A stretch of 64,000 bases of DNA from Lepidostoma basale (Eukaryota; Arthropoda; Insecta; Trichoptera; Lepidostomatidae), in assembly GCA_022606425.2 (NCBI GenBank), contig JAHDVF020000517.1, forward strand, positions 372,001 through 436,000, written 5' to 3'. Shown here one piece after another: positions 11,261 to 21,545 of the stretch; the first letter of the stretch is position 1, and every line of letters starts with the position of its first letter. The notes beneath the pieces are model-generated. The model saw only the letters and a list, made by a program, of their open reading frames with translations, made no database searches and was not told the DNA's origin. Position numbers and translations under genes: made by a program.

Positions 11261-11338
11261 TTTATTTTTTATTTTGGAAGCAATAAAATCTTGTACTTTA
11301 TGTTCCAGATGGTTATCTTTGACAGCGTCAGCACAGAC

Positions 11339-11632
11339 TGTTTTATCTCCTAGCATGCAGAACCAACCTGCCTCTGATGATGCCGATGGGAAGAGTAATC
11401 AAACTGCTGAACATGATCGCTTTGGAGATCGACGTTTTTCATATTCGTGAAAGTACCATAAGAAGACAAATACTCTTGACTTTGGAGAGTATCTAGTATT
11501 CCTAATGTCGAACCATCTCTCATGCGTTCCTGGTATTAAATATTAATTTAAAGTTTTACCTGTTCTCAAAATATGCCTTAATCTATATTTGATGTTTGTA
11601 ATATCTTTTAAGAAAATAAATTGATTTAATTT
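11339..11632 (+). mobile_element. LINE-E (jockey-like) 3' end
   Basis: Matches the 3' end of the longer copy at 57355-58470: CAGCATGCAGAACCAACCTG, ATGGGAAGAGTAATCAAACT, GAAAGTACCATAAGAAGACA and TTGACTTTGGAGAGTAT, ending near AAATAAATTGATTTAATTTG. Coding capacity is broken. Confidence 0.8.
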
Positions 11633-11654
11633 GGTAAGTAATCGATAATAATCA

Positions 11655-12003
11655 TGATAAGGGGGAGTAAGGGGGATCTTATTGACTCTTCGAGCGGTGC
11701 ATGGCCATCACCGTGGTGATGGGCATGCTTCGCTGGAGGATTGATCTGATCCCAAGTACCTATCCACACCTCCTCGACTTTGGTCTCCCCTGGAAACTAT
11801 GCGAAATGTTAGAGATCGAGTGTGAATAATCTCGGTGGATAATATTGATGCATAGGCTAACGTGGAAGGACACCACGCCAACCCGTCTGGCAAGCGTGGC
11901 GTTGTAATGTCAACCACCCCCCGTATGACATGTCATACATAGAGAAGTATGGGGGAGGCTTATGTCCAGCAGTGGACGACAACGGCTGTTAAAGAAGAAA
12001 GAA
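11655..12003 (+). mobile_element. REP-R copy 2
   Basis: Near-identical to 6196-6556, with scattered substitutions. Ends with CCAGCAGTGGACGACAACGG and TGTTAAAGAAGAA. Confidence 0.8.
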
Positions 12004-12534
12004 GAATAATGATAATAATAATAAAAACGGGCAATCTCATTTAGAGACCCTTAAACCGTGTATACTCGTATATGTATGTGAATACCACTCATTTTTCTCT
12101 TTTATTGAAATGAATTTTTGAATATTCGATGTCAATCTATTTCTAGTATTTTGAAGAACCACACAATTTAAATTTGAAATAAGAATGAATCAGGCGTAAC
12201 GCAAGAAAATTCGCCCGAAAATGTTCAGAGCTTTATTCAAGCGTTCAGACCGCTATTCTTCCAGAGAAAGCGAGTCGAGGTTAAGGAAATATTTATATAC
12301 AATATTTTATTAGATATGTTTGCTCTTTGCTATTCAAAGCTAAGATGTCTAGACGCCCAGAGAAACGAGTCTGCAGACAGGTGACAGCGGGATATCTACA
12401 ATTTTTCCACCGAATGCTGAATCTGAATAGATATTTCAAACACGTGGTGAAGAAATTTAAAAATAATTTTGTTTTATAATTGAATAATTTAAAAAAACTT
12501 TATACAGCAACTCTTAATTATATTTTAAATACTT
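12004..12534. other. No gene recognised
   Basis: Unassigned AT-rich sequence; no intact frame. Confidence 0.4.
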
Positions 12535-12826
12535 AAATGCTTTGCACCATCTAAAAGAACATGATGTATTAAATTACTTTTATTTTGTTATTTTATTTTA
12601 TATCATTGTATTTTATATAATTTGTTTTAGATTTATTTTGTGGACGTTGGACGATCAAAGTGTGCACGGGTGATGCCTATTGGTGGCGGTGAGGTTCGCA
12701 ACCCATTACACCGCATCTCTTGCGGGGCGAAAAGAGAAGGATGGAGTGCCGCATCGGTTAGAGTGTGTCAGTCCATTCTTTTTATCAACCCTTTCGGGGA
12801 GACGGCGTGATGGTTAGTTAGTTACT
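12535..12826 (+). mobile_element. SINE-B
   Basis: Near full-length copy of a non-autonomous element. It has an AT-rich 5' part with GCACCATCTAAAAGAACA, a middle part (GGACGTTGGACGATCAAAGT, GATGCCTATTGGTGGCGGTG), then GAGGTTCGCAACCCATTACA, and the LINE-A terminus CTTTCGGGGAGACGGCGTGA plus TGGTTAGTTAGTT. No coding capacity. Transfer by LINE-A machinery is inferred from the shared tail. Confidence 0.8.
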
Positions 12827-12899
12827 TAAATGCTTCGAAACATCAAGCACTTCATCTGTGTAATATTGACAAAATTGTTCCATACATATTATATATAGT

Positions 12900-13440
12900 T
12901 ATTCTTCGTCTTTCCCTTCCCATTATCTGGGGTCGGCCCTCCTCGTACGAAAACACCAAACTTTAATATCCTGGCTCATCTTAATTGTCAAGTTCTCGTA
13001 TTGCAGCTACTTTTCTATGTTGGCCTACCATATTGCTATTGGGTGGCTTCTTTCTCTTGGTTTTGTGGGAATGCTGACAGCCTTTTGGACAAAGTGTTCG
13101 CTCTTTCTTCTCGTCTCTTAATTTTTCTGTTATTGGGGCACCTTAAAGCTACCCCTCATATATTCGTTCCTTACGTGGTCCAGCCTTATGACGCTTTCGG
13201 CCTACCTCAGCATTTTCATCTCGGCAGCGTGGAATCGACATTCGTGGACTTTTTTGTTGGTCCAGCACTCTGCTCTATATAGCATGGCGGGCCTCACTGC
13301 AGGCTTGTAGACTTTGCCTTAGTCCTGATAGGAATTTTTTGATTGCAAAGGACACCCGAGAGAGATCTCCACTTGAGCCAGGCGGTGTTAGTTCTGTGTT
13401 TGACATCAGTGTCTATGTCGGCTTTCAATCAATTTAAAAA
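12900..13440 (-). mobile_element. LINE-F C-terminal fragment
   Basis: On the minus strand, across frame changes: ADIDTDVKHRTNTAWLKWRS, LSGVLCNQKIPIRTKAK, a YKPAVRPAMLY-like block, then HAAEMKMLR and GWTT-x-GTNI-x-GV. It ends in the antisense of GAAGGGAAAGACGAAG. This is the RTE-like series from the connection region to the 3' end. Inactive. Confidence 0.7.
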
Positions 13441-13636
13441 GATATATAATGTTGTCAGTTTTGACAGATGCTAAATGTTAAGTGATTAATGCCTGGACCC
13501 CACATGAATTTTGAATTATTTTATTAAATGTGTTTAAAAAATATATTACAAAAAATGTGTGCGATCGAAAAAAACATTTGAACCACTTATCATATTAACA
13601 TTAAAAAAAACTTACTTGCTTAGTAAGTGTAGTAAT
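13441..13636. other. No gene recognised
   Basis: Short AT-rich stretch without a supported feature. Confidence 0.4.
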
Positions 13637-13975
13637 ACGAACTAACTAACTAACCATCACGCCGACTCCCCGAAGGGGTAGGTAGAAAGAATGGACTTCC
13701 ACACTTTTCTTTCCTGACATATTTCTCTCGCTTCCTCAACATTCATACATCGTGTCATGCACGCGCGTCGATTTATCTGACTCCTCACGTGGCCGACATT
13801 CAATATTTGATTTATTTGATCGTGCCACGGTTTCCTCGGTCTTCCTTCATTTCTAGTTACATTTACATCGTTATCATATATATATTTTTACCATTCTTTC
13901 TTTATTCATTCTTTCCATGTGTCCGAACCATCTTTATGATCCTTTCATTATTTTGTTTATAACACATATGTTTTT
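13637..13975 (-). mobile_element. LINE-A 3' end, GTTA-tail type
   Basis: Starts with the antisense tail AACTAACTAACTAACCATCA and continues in LINE-A order: SAYPFGE, the Cys-rich ACMTRCMNVEEA block, RSQINR, INQILNV, GRPRKPWHDQ, and the WFGHMERM region with MKGS-x-K at the far end. Confidence 0.85.
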
Positions 13976-14362
13976 AAAATTATTTCATTATTAATCAAAA
14001 GCACAAAGTGATGGTTAGTATAAAAAGCATTTTGTTTCATATAAAAATGTTAAACATCATCATAATTATATCTTGTTATCTGCACATGTAGTAGTATTTG
14101 CAAGCGAAAATTCATGACGCCTTTTAATGCAGCTACTTGGTTTATGTATCTAGTTAATTAATTATCTAATTAATTACTGTGCAGCATCCCATGGGAAAGA
14201 TAGACGAAACAAATGCCTAAACTCTAAAATTAATATATCATGCATATGCAGACATTTATCTCAAAATTTCCATTAAATTACAGTATGAATTTCAAACTAC
14301 ATATATTATACATATTATAACTAACTTTATAAAAAAATCTTTTAATCTAGTAACTTTAACTT
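13976..14362. other. No gene recognised
   Basis: AT-rich, with short TTAATTAA-type repeats near 14155-14180. Confidence 0.4.
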
Positions 14363-14459
14363 AACTCTAACCAAAGAAAGACGTATTTTATAATGATACA
14401 CATATTTTACTAAATACTCGTATATCTTTTAAATAATAAGCCTTTCTTTGGTTAGAGTT
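14363..14459. repeat. Perfect 18-bp inverted repeat (hairpin)
   Basis: AACTCTAACCAAAGAAAG at 14363-14380 is the exact reverse complement of 14442-14459, with a 61-nt AT-rich loop. It could be the termini of a very short MITE. No flanking duplication was established. Confidence 0.75.
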
Positions 14460-14462
14460 GGG

Positions 14463-15019
14463 TTATATATTTAAACCTGAGGGTGGAGATCACCTGCAAC
14501 CTTGGTTGATATATTTATTTAATACAAATATTTAATAAAGTAAAGTGGAATAAGAACAGTGTTGTTTATTGAATAAAGGTTATTATAATAGATTTTCACA
14601 GTGTTAGAGCCTTAACCTCATTATTATAATAAGATTATTTATTTTCTGTGTTTTGTTTTTAGCTATCAATTAAGATTAATTATGAAGACTTTTGACAAAA
14701 TTACAATTACAAAATAAAATTATTTGTAACGGTATATTTTAGAAGTACATATTTTACATTTTATGCCATGCTTGGGCATTATATAATAAAATGGATTACA
14801 GAATGTCTAAGCTAGGCGTAATATGTTACACTCAAATACTATTAAATAATATCTATGAAACTGACGTTTTCAATAAATATTAAATGCTAATATTTCCACA
14901 CATGTAGAATTAGAAGAATACTTAATTTGATAGCCGTAATCAGAATCAAAATCTACGTTAACTGATTAGAACAGTAATATTTATATAAAATTTTACTATT
15001 ATGTCAATGGTAAAAAAGT
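14463..15019. other. No gene recognised; possible distant H-type arm
   Basis: 14475-14630 has the layout of the H repeats (a short hairpin region, then AAGTGGAATAAGAACAGTGT and CACAGTGTTAGAGCCTTAAC, which recall the H2 flank), but no hammerhead core is visible. Confidence 0.3.
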
Positions 15020-15170
15020 TGGTCATGTTAGAATTCGGAGGAATCGACGTGCGTGTATGACTCGTTGTATGAATGTGGAGGAATCTAGAGAGGTTTGCCA
15101 GGATAGAGTAGTGTGGCGGTCCAATCTCGTGATGAGGAAACGGCGTGATGGTTTGTTGTTGTTGTTGTTG
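15020..15170 (+). mobile_element. LINE-A 3' end, GTT-tail type
   Basis: Contains GGAGGAATCGACGTGCGTGT, ATGACTCGTTGTATGAATGT and GAGGAATCTAGAGAGGTTTG (the RRNRRACMTRCMNVEESREV region). It ends in ACGGCGTGATGGTTTGTTGT plus (TTG)n. Confidence 0.85.
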
Positions 15171-15404
15171 TAAAAAATATATATATGATGATGCGTATTA
15201 TATTCGTGGGGTATTGCATTTTGTTTCTCGGTGAATTTGATAGAAAATCTAGTTGTCGTGCTCGAAACCCGAATCGCACTTACATGTGTGACGTTCGTCT
15301 TACTCTCCTCTGGGGAACAGGTGAAAGCTAGGATATGGACAGTTACCCTATTGAACATTGCCTTTGTAATGGACAATTGTTGTATGAGAAATACAATACA
15401 TTTT

Positions 15405-15712
15405 TTTAAAAGACGTGACATTTTTGTGGAGACGAAGATGTAAATTATTTGGAAACAGAATATGGTGTTCGAGGCGTTTACAGGACTTAAGACCTGTCAT
15501 TGTTTGGGTTAAGCGATTGCTTAATGTAACACAACATTCCCCATATCGCCCTTTTACGAACACTGCGTCTGAAAATTATTTGAATGTTATATATGCTACC
15601 ATGTTGAGAAACATTTCACATATTTTATTTCAATCTACAAAAGCGCCATCTATTGAGACTAGAGGCAAGCATTAAGCAGAGAATCTTTATTAATGTAATG
15701 TGAAAGGCTATC
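15405..15712 (+). repeat. REP-G copy (unclassified)
   Basis: Shares GAGACGAAGATGTAAATTAT, GAGGCGTTTACAGGACTTA, GACCTGTCATTGTTTGGGTT and CATCTATTGAGACTAGAGGC-like strings with copies at 26560-26900, 36355-36500 and (antisense) 62755-63090. No coding capacity. Confidence 0.7.
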
Positions 15713-16454
15713 AACCCAATTATCACATATTAAAATCCAGTTTTAGTCTACAAGTATTTGATACATTAAAAAAACATTTTTTTAGCTTGATTTTTTATGT
15801 CGAATCACAAATGGAGTTCTTATGCTCACATATACAAGTATATTAATACATTATTGTACTGCTTCATGAAAATGTGTAAATACCAAAAGTAAATATTTTT
15901 AATGAACAAAATATGAAATAATAAAACCTTCGAAAAGTTTCGATAAAATCAAATAATAAATTGTTTAAATAAGGAATTTCAATTTATTTATCTAAATTAT
16001 GGTCAAAAACTTTACGAGAAAAAATAACCGAATAATATTTACATAATATATGTTTTCAATTTCACATTTACTATCAATGCAAAAATTTATGATTTCAGCT
16101 TGGCAAGTTCGCACTAAATACAAGGAATTTTCCGAGAAGTTTGCTCCAGTTTTGCATAGCAACTTTATCTGTGCGTTGTGTTCATATTGCAAGGATATGA
16201 GTTTTCATACAGCATTATTTATTCCAAATAAGGCAGCAACGAATACGAGAAGAAACTATTGTAAAATATTGAAGTTTTTATACCTCTTGTATTAAAAGTT
16301 CTAACAGAGCGAATCTGATGTCAGTATAATGTCAACTTTAAATAAATTATTAAAAAATAACTAAATCTTTTTTAATAATATGTACTGTATACATATGCAC
16401 AACCTAATGCTCATCCTATGCAAAATGAATTGTGCGCATCAATGATAGACATGG
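15713..16454. other. No gene recognised
   Basis: AT-rich sequence; short open frames on both strands have no recognisable content. Confidence 0.4.
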
Positions 16455-16540
16455 AAGAAGGGGGTACCCACCGCTTATCCGAGGCTGTTATAGGGAGCAC
16501 CTGCGCCCTTTCATCAGCCTCGCTCATTCACTTGGGTATG
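16455..16540 (+). repeat. REP-H fragment
   Basis: Shares CCGAGGCTGTTATAGGG, the CGCCCTTTCATCAGCCTCGC block and the following CACT string with 33063-33185 and 35855-36012. Confidence 0.65.
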
Positions 16541-16838
16541 CTAGGGTATAACCAACCTGCCAATGGTTATGCCTGTGGGTAGGGCAATCTTATTGTTTAA
16601 TCGGGTCGCCTCGGAGGTCGACATATTTCGTGATAGTGTGAGTTGCCTCAAGGATGCAATATCAATATTGTGATTGTTATCTCTGATGCCGTAGTATTTA
16701 TGTGTTTTGTTATTTAAAAAAATGTTATTTTGAAAATATGTATATCTAATTATATAATTTTGAGGTTGCAGACGACTTGAACGCATCTGTAATGCTTTTA
16801 ATCTTTATAAATAAATAAATGAAATGAAATGAAAACGA
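16541..16838 (+). mobile_element. LINE-G (jockey-like) 3' end
   Basis: One frame reads VMPVGRAILLFNRVASEVDI then FRDSVSCLKDAISIL and a stop, the standard end of a jockey-clade ORF2. It has a short 3' untranslated region and an AAATGAAATGAAATGAAA tail. Confidence 0.75.
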
Positions 16839-16849
16839 AATAACTCCCT

Positions 16850-17210
16850 TGAACTGAGGAGGGAAGGCTTTACAGCAACGCATTTTTCCAAGCTGATTCG
16901 GGGCTCTATTGAGAACTCTTATGTTCTGGAGCAAATAGGTCTTTTGTTTCTGATAGTTACCTGCGACAGCGCCGACATCAATTGTTCTTTGCTCCGACAC
17001 AGAAATAACGTGCCTTTAGTGATGCCAGTAGGAAGAGCGATACAGACGTTGAATCTAATCGTCTCGGATTTGGATTTAGTGTCAGTTTAGGGCAGTGTTC
17101 ATAAAAAATATATTACAAATTCCGGAAAGAGTACGGCCTCACTGACGTCGACATATTTTAGATCCTTCTGAGATATATTATTTATTTGTTTCATATCGTT
17201 ATTTTATTTT
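16850..17210 (+). mobile_element. Jockey-like LINE 3' fragment
   Basis: After frame changes, LRHRNNVPLVMPVGRAIQTL and NLIVSDLDLVSV are visible. They correspond to the AARTNLPLVTPVGRAISLLN region of LINE-E at 58180-58230. The 3' tail is missing. Confidence 0.6.
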
Positions 17211-17404
17211 GGTTACACCGTTTTTGTGTCTAAATGAGCCGTCTAAATGATTTTTGTTTATTATGTCTCACTTGCATATAAAAATAAATAAATAAATAGA
17301 AATAAACAAACTTCCAGGCCCGCCCCCCGCCCATCCGTGATAATATACATTCCTGTTAGTTACCCTTAATAAATAAAATAAAGATATCGCTGTTCGTGTA
17401 TTGA

Positions 17405-17815
17405 GCTACTGACTAACTAACCATCAAGCCGTTTCCCCCGAGTGGTAGGCAGATAGGGTGGACCGCCATACTGCTATGCCCTGACATACTCTCTTGATTC
17501 CTTTACATTCATACATTGTAACATGCACGCTCGTCGATTTTTCCGACTTCGTATGTACCCGTCTTTTAGTGTTTGATAAATTTGGTCATGTTTTGCTTTC
17601 CTTGGTCTTTTACAGCCTCTCTTTCCACTTAAACTGCTTGCACACAACATTTTAACCACGTTTCTCTTGTCCATTAGTTCCATATGTCCAAACTATCTTA
17701 GTATTCCTTTTTTATTTTACTTATGATGCAATCATCTGCCTTACATTTCTTCCTTAATTCGTAGTTCGGTCTTCCATCATATATTGTTTTCCCGCACATT
17801 TTTCTCAGTGATAAG
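17405..17815 (-). mobile_element. LINE-A 3' end, GTTA-tail type
   Basis: The antisense tail ACTAACTAACCATCAAGCCG is followed by the MLQCMNVKESREYVRA, YIRSRKNRR, HDQIYQTL and GKRGCKRPRKAK series on the minus strand. It extends to the CRADD-x-I region at about 17740. Confidence 0.85.
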
Positions 17816-18034
17816 TATTGAAGTTTTTGGTTAAGGGATCAATTTTGGTAATAATTTGAAGTATAATTTATTAATAATAAATATAAATATATGTTACAAA
17901 CTATTTTATAAAAAAATATACATAAAAGTATATATAAAATATTTATTTAGAAAGAAATTAATATATAAATAAAAAATAAAATAATAAAATAATACTACAC
18001 TTATAGTTATTTGTATAAACACTTTATTTGGTAA

Positions 18035-18074
18035 CACCAACCGGTTTCGCTCCTTTCGGAGTTTCATCAGGGTG
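18035..18074 (-). ncRNA. Hammerhead-ribozyme-like motif, H4 left arm
   Basis: Minus-strand order: CACC (helix I 5'), CTGATGA, an extra A, ACTCC, a GAAA loop, GGAGC (helix II with one A-C mismatch), GAAA, CCGG (short self-complementary helix III), TT (UH site), GGTG (helix I 3', pairs fully with CACC). All core positions are kept. Cleavage activity is inferred, not shown. Confidence 0.6.
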
Positions 18075-18097
18075 ACAGAATATACGGTTTACTCTCT

Positions 18098-18137
18098 CAC
18101 CCTGACGAAGCTCCGGCGGGAGCGAATCCGGTTGGTG
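18098..18137 (+). ncRNA. Hammerhead-ribozyme-like motif, H4 right arm
   Basis: Plus-strand order: CACC, CTGACGA (N = C), an extra A, GCTCC-GGCG-GGAGC (perfect 5-bp helix II), GAAT (last core A changed to T), CCGG, TT, GGTG. Helix I pairs perfectly. The GAAA to GAAT change may have inactivated this copy. Confidence 0.55.
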
Positions 18138-18259
18138 TTACCAAATAAATTGGTGTTAATACAAATTACTAAAAGTGTTTTGTGTTTTTATTTAATAATG
18201 TCACACCACAAAATAAAATAAACAAACACATAATACGAAAAAGAGGTTGAGGTACTTAC

Positions 18260-18467
18260 CCACGACGTCCAGGTAGCCGAGCTGGCTCTTCATGGGGTCC
18301 GTGTTGATCTGGCACATGTACCAGCCGCGGTCGGCGGGGCGCACCTCCTTCACGTGCAGGAACCACGTGCGGTGGTCGCTGTGGCTCACGCCGATCCTCT
18401 TGTTCTTCGTGATCACGTGGCTGTGGATGGTCAGGATGGTCTGCGTGTCCACTCGCAACCATGCCAC
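18260..18467 (-). CDS. DIP/lachesin-like Ig-domain exon (second half of Ig1)
   Basis: This internal exon encodes 69 complete codons plus one base. The acceptor TGTTTCAG ends at 18468 and the donor GTAAGTACC starts at 18259, giving phase 0 in and phase 1 out. The product starts VAWLRVDTQTILTI and contains HVITKNKRIG, HRTWFLHVKEV, DRGWYMCQINTDPMKSQ and GYLDVV. The tryptophan (C-strand), the D-x-G-x-Y-x-C motif of the F-strand, and MCQINTDPM are hallmarks of the Dpr-interacting proteins, GPI-anchored or secreted Ig-superfamily receptors that bind Dpr proteins to match neurons at synapses. The exon is much GC-richer than its introns. The phase fits the exon at 32551-32648. Which DIP paralogue this is cannot be decided, so no symbol is given; lachesin and neurotrimin-like proteins are related alternatives. 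Confidence 0.9.
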
Positions 18468-18699
18468 CTGAAACAGCACTTACCGGTTAAAGAATTAAGA
18501 AGTTCACATTTTTTCCTTTGCAGACCGAGTCAATTTTAAAACGAAAATGCGACTTACACAAATATTTATAATTATAGCGATTAAGACCACGGATAAATTT
18601 ATTCTATTTTTATGTTCTATTTGACATTTAACGTATTAATTTATTAAATATAATAATAACACACTTGTAAAATTTGTATATAAACCACATTATTTTTTA

Positions 18700-18870
18700 C
18701 AACAATCAACCGACCAACCGGTTTCGCTTCCGCCGGACCTTCGTCAGGATTACAAAATATACTGACTTTTTAGTTAACACCTGATGATGCTAACATCGGT
18801 TAACGAAACAGCTGTCGTGACAATTTCAAAAGAAATATAAACTATTGTGATATTCTATTGTATTGTTGTG
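18700..18870. repeat. Mixed H4/H1 inverted pair
   Basis: 18713-18748 is a minus-strand H4 core (CTGACGA, TCCGGCGGAAGC, GAAA, CCGGTTGGT). 18781-18815 is a plus-strand H1 core (CTGATGA, T, GCTAAC-ATCG-GTTAAC, GAAA, CAGCTGTC). The arms belong to different families although they are placed head to head. Confidence 0.65.
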
Positions 18871-18905
18871 TTTTAATTTTTATTGTGTTGTTGTTTGTTA
18901 TTGTT

Positions 18906-19098
18906 TTACATCGTTAACATATAATTTCTTTACCATTCTCTATTCATTCATTCTTTCCATGTGTCCAAACCATTTTAATGATCCTTTCATTATTTTGTTC
19001 ATAACACCATCATTCACTTCTTATATTTTCATTCGACACTATCATACACAGAGTATCCACACATTCGTCTAAGAGATCTCATTTCTACAGCACTTACA
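18906..19098 (-). mobile_element. LINE-A internal fragment
   Basis: Antisense of the LINE-A region from KK-x-YVNDVN through WFGHMERMNE, MKGSLKWF, the DVSFVMK spacer and RRMCGYSVYDSVE to MRSLR. The 3' tail is absent. Confidence 0.75.
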
Positions 19099-19134
19099 CT
19101 TACTTACACTTACTTACACTTACTTAGAATAATT
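19094..19134. repeat. (ACTT/ACACTT)n microsatellite
   Basis: Repeats of CACTTACTTA at the end of the LINE-A fragment. Confidence 0.8.
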
Positions 19135-19907
19135 ATAATAATAATACCTTTACTTTTAAAGCGCTGTTTTTGTGATGTAATCACCTCAAGGGCGCATATT
19201 ACAGTTATGTAAATATTAATTTCATATGATATATTACTTTTTATTATCTAAAAATTTAATGAGATACTTCCAGATACACGCTCTTCTCAAAATCTTTTAA
19301 AAGTCTCCGGACAACTTTTAACAGTGCCGAAATTAGCCGCATTAAAATTCAAAGGAGTTTGGAAAGTTTGCCACCATTCTGTCCTCGTACGTGTTACCTA
19401 CATAATATTTTATTCATCACAAGTATCGTGTAAGGGTAAGTCCCCCTACCCGCACAGTTACCCTAACCGTGATAAGATAATTAAAACTCTCCCCTCACTT
19501 GTGGTAATTGATACGTCTGTAAACCCTTCTTGTAATGGAGTATCAGGTGTTAATTGTATGATTTTTAAGGTTAATTTACATAGAATGTGCCGAGTCACTG
19601 TACTTGCTTATAATATACCGAGTAAAATCAATGTTGGCGTTCTGATTTTAGTAACGTTTCACGTTTGTGTGTATTAATAGTTAATTATTGATTTTTTACA
19701 ACATGGTTCCTAAATTCATATTTTGATAATATCAAACGATGTATTGTATCTAGATACAATACGTTGTGTGAGTTATACACCATTTTTATACGATAAAAAC
19801 TACACAATACAAGAGGGAATTGTAAGTTTTTACTCCTATAAAACACTTTAAAAACATACCGTCAAAGGTTATTTGGGAGAATAAAGATTTTTTGATTTTG
19901 AAAACAA
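19135..19907. other. No gene recognised (intron)
   Basis: An open frame of 117 codons at 19324-19677 (+) has no recognised motif, no splice context and no ribosomal start context that stands out. It is not called a gene. Confidence 0.4.
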
Positions 19908-20180
19908 AACTAACTAACTAACTAATTATAACGCCGTCTCCCCGAAGGGGTAGGCAGAAAGAATGGACTGCCACACTTTTCTTTCCTGACATATTTCTCT
20001 CGCTTCCTCAATTATCTGAATCCTCACATGGCCGACATTAAATATTTGATTTATTTGATCGTACGACGTTTTTTTCGCTCTTCCTCTATTTCTGGTTCCA
20101 TTCACATTGTTAACACATAATTTTTTACCATTCTTTCTTCATATATTCTTTCCGTATGTCCAAACCATCTTAATGAGATG
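19908..20180 (-). mobile_element. LINE-A 3' end with an internal deletion
   Basis: The antisense tail AACTAACTAACTAATTATAA precedes CGCCGTCTCCCCGAAGGGGT. The Cys-rich ACMTRCM block is deleted near 20010. The copy continues to the WFGHTER region at 20155-20180. Confidence 0.8.
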
Positions 20181-20356
20181 GTTTGAAAACAATAATAATT
20201 TATTAATTTTTTTTTAACTACTCCCTCTTTTTGTCTTTATTTCTTGAACTAGACTCGTCTATCGATATCAGCTAGCCTGGCGAGACCAGCCGCTGCCAGA
20301 ATAAAGACAGAAAGAGAAAATAGTTGTTAAGAAAACATCGTTTTATTTGTTTTAAG

Positions 20357-20707
20357 CTGGTCGGCCAAAAAAAAAATGTTTGCCCCTGACACGATTTTTG
20401 CTGATTCTTGTGTAAAATTACCTTTTAAATCTGAATATGTCCTCAGTTTTTCCCCATCACACACCGTTTTTGGGAAATTATTCCTGACTATTTTTATCAC
20501 TTTTCCATAATTTGGAGGGATATTTACATTTCTTCTGAGGAGCTAGAGAGGTAAAATGTTCTAAAACATGAAGCAAGGAGGTAAATTTGGGACCCCTTTA
20601 ATTGTAAAAAAATCATTAAAAATGATTTTTCCATATTCGGATTTGGGTAATTTTACATAAGAAATAGCAGGAATGGTATCATGGGTAGATTTGTTTTGGC
20701 CGACCAG
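20357..20707. mobile_element. MITE with GGTCGGCC-type inverted ends
   Basis: The left end CTGGTCGGCCAAAA and right end TTTTGGCCGACCAG are exact inverted repeats of 14 bp. A looser match extends inward about 60 bp (GTGTAAAATTACC at left, GGGTAATTTTACAT at right). Total 351 bp, no ORF. No clear target duplication was seen, so the superfamily is open. Confidence 0.7.
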
Positions 20708-20834
20708 TGTTATTATTTAAAATAAATTTCCATGAAGAGATTTGAAAAATCATTGGATTATTTCAAAACAATGAAAATGAATATAAACTCTGACAGAGCA
20801 GATGAATCAAGACAGAAATGTTTGGCTTCTTAGT

Positions 20835-20900
20835 ACAAGGTGGGTCGGCCCCAGATAACGGGAATTGGCAAAGGGAAAGAGAGAGAGATATGTTATGTAC
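20835..20900 (+). mobile_element. LINE-F 3' tip
   Basis: TACAAGGTGGGTCGGCCCCA and GATAACGGGAATTGGCAAAG are the sense version of the block at 12905-12950. It ends in AGGGAAAGAGAGAGAG. Confidence 0.55.
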
Positions 20901-21164
20901 TGGATTTAGATGATTTTTTTTTAATAATCGCAACATTTGCGTTATTTAACCCTGAATTTAATTATCTTTTATGTATAGTAAAATGCATAAAATATAAAGT
21001 CCTTCGATTATAATAAATACCTTATTTACAAGATAAATGTAAAATCAAAGTTTCAATATTTTTGTTAAAAATCAATTGATTACTTGGCTCTACATATGGT
21101 ATACTACAACAAGAGAACATTTATTTAATATTTAAATTTACAAATATGATTGAAAATAATAACA

Positions 21165-21545
21165 TAAGGCGTCGAAGCAAGGGCAGACTCAGTAAGGACC
21201 AAACAAGTTTTGAGAACTTCCGAAATGAAGACACTGAAGACGATAGCAGGCAAGACACTGAGAGATCGCGTGAGGAACACCAGAATAAGAGAGATATGTG
21301 AGGTTGAGGATATTATAAGATGAAGCAGACAGCGAAAAAGGGACTGGTACGGTCACGTCCAAAGAATGGACACCACCAGACTCCCCCTATATTGCATTGC
21401 ATAATCAGCCTCATGGGACTCGACCTCGTGGAAGAACTCCTAAAATATGGAAGGATAGCTGGGAATCTGCCTCACAGGAAGTGCAACACTCAGGAGAATA
21501 GACCACATAGGTCTACAATAACGAAGAAGAAGAAGAAGAAGACAG
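21165..21545 (+). mobile_element. LINE-D 3' fragment
   Basis: Starts within the GVEARADSVRTKQVLRTSE block, has LRDRVRNTRIREICEVEDII, then GRVRSRPKN-like and GRTPKIWKDSWESASQ-like parts in shifting frames. It ends with GAATAGACCACATAGGTCTA and (GAA)n. Better preserved than the copy at 7990-8612. Confidence 0.8.

Larger units (their letters stand above)
17985..18190. repeat. H4 inverted pair with two hammerhead-like cores
   Basis: Two arms face away from a centre near 18086. The minus-strand core is 18035-18074 and the plus-strand core 18098-18137. Both arms continue into GGTGTTACCAAATAAA and a spaced AAAGTG or AAGTG string. The element lies 70 bp beyond the splice donor of the DIP exon. No coding capacity. 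Confidence 0.75.

Noticed and set aside
19324..19677. A 117-codon protein gene
   Set aside because: No recognisable domain, amino-acid bias typical of random AT-rich translation, and it lies within the DIP intron.
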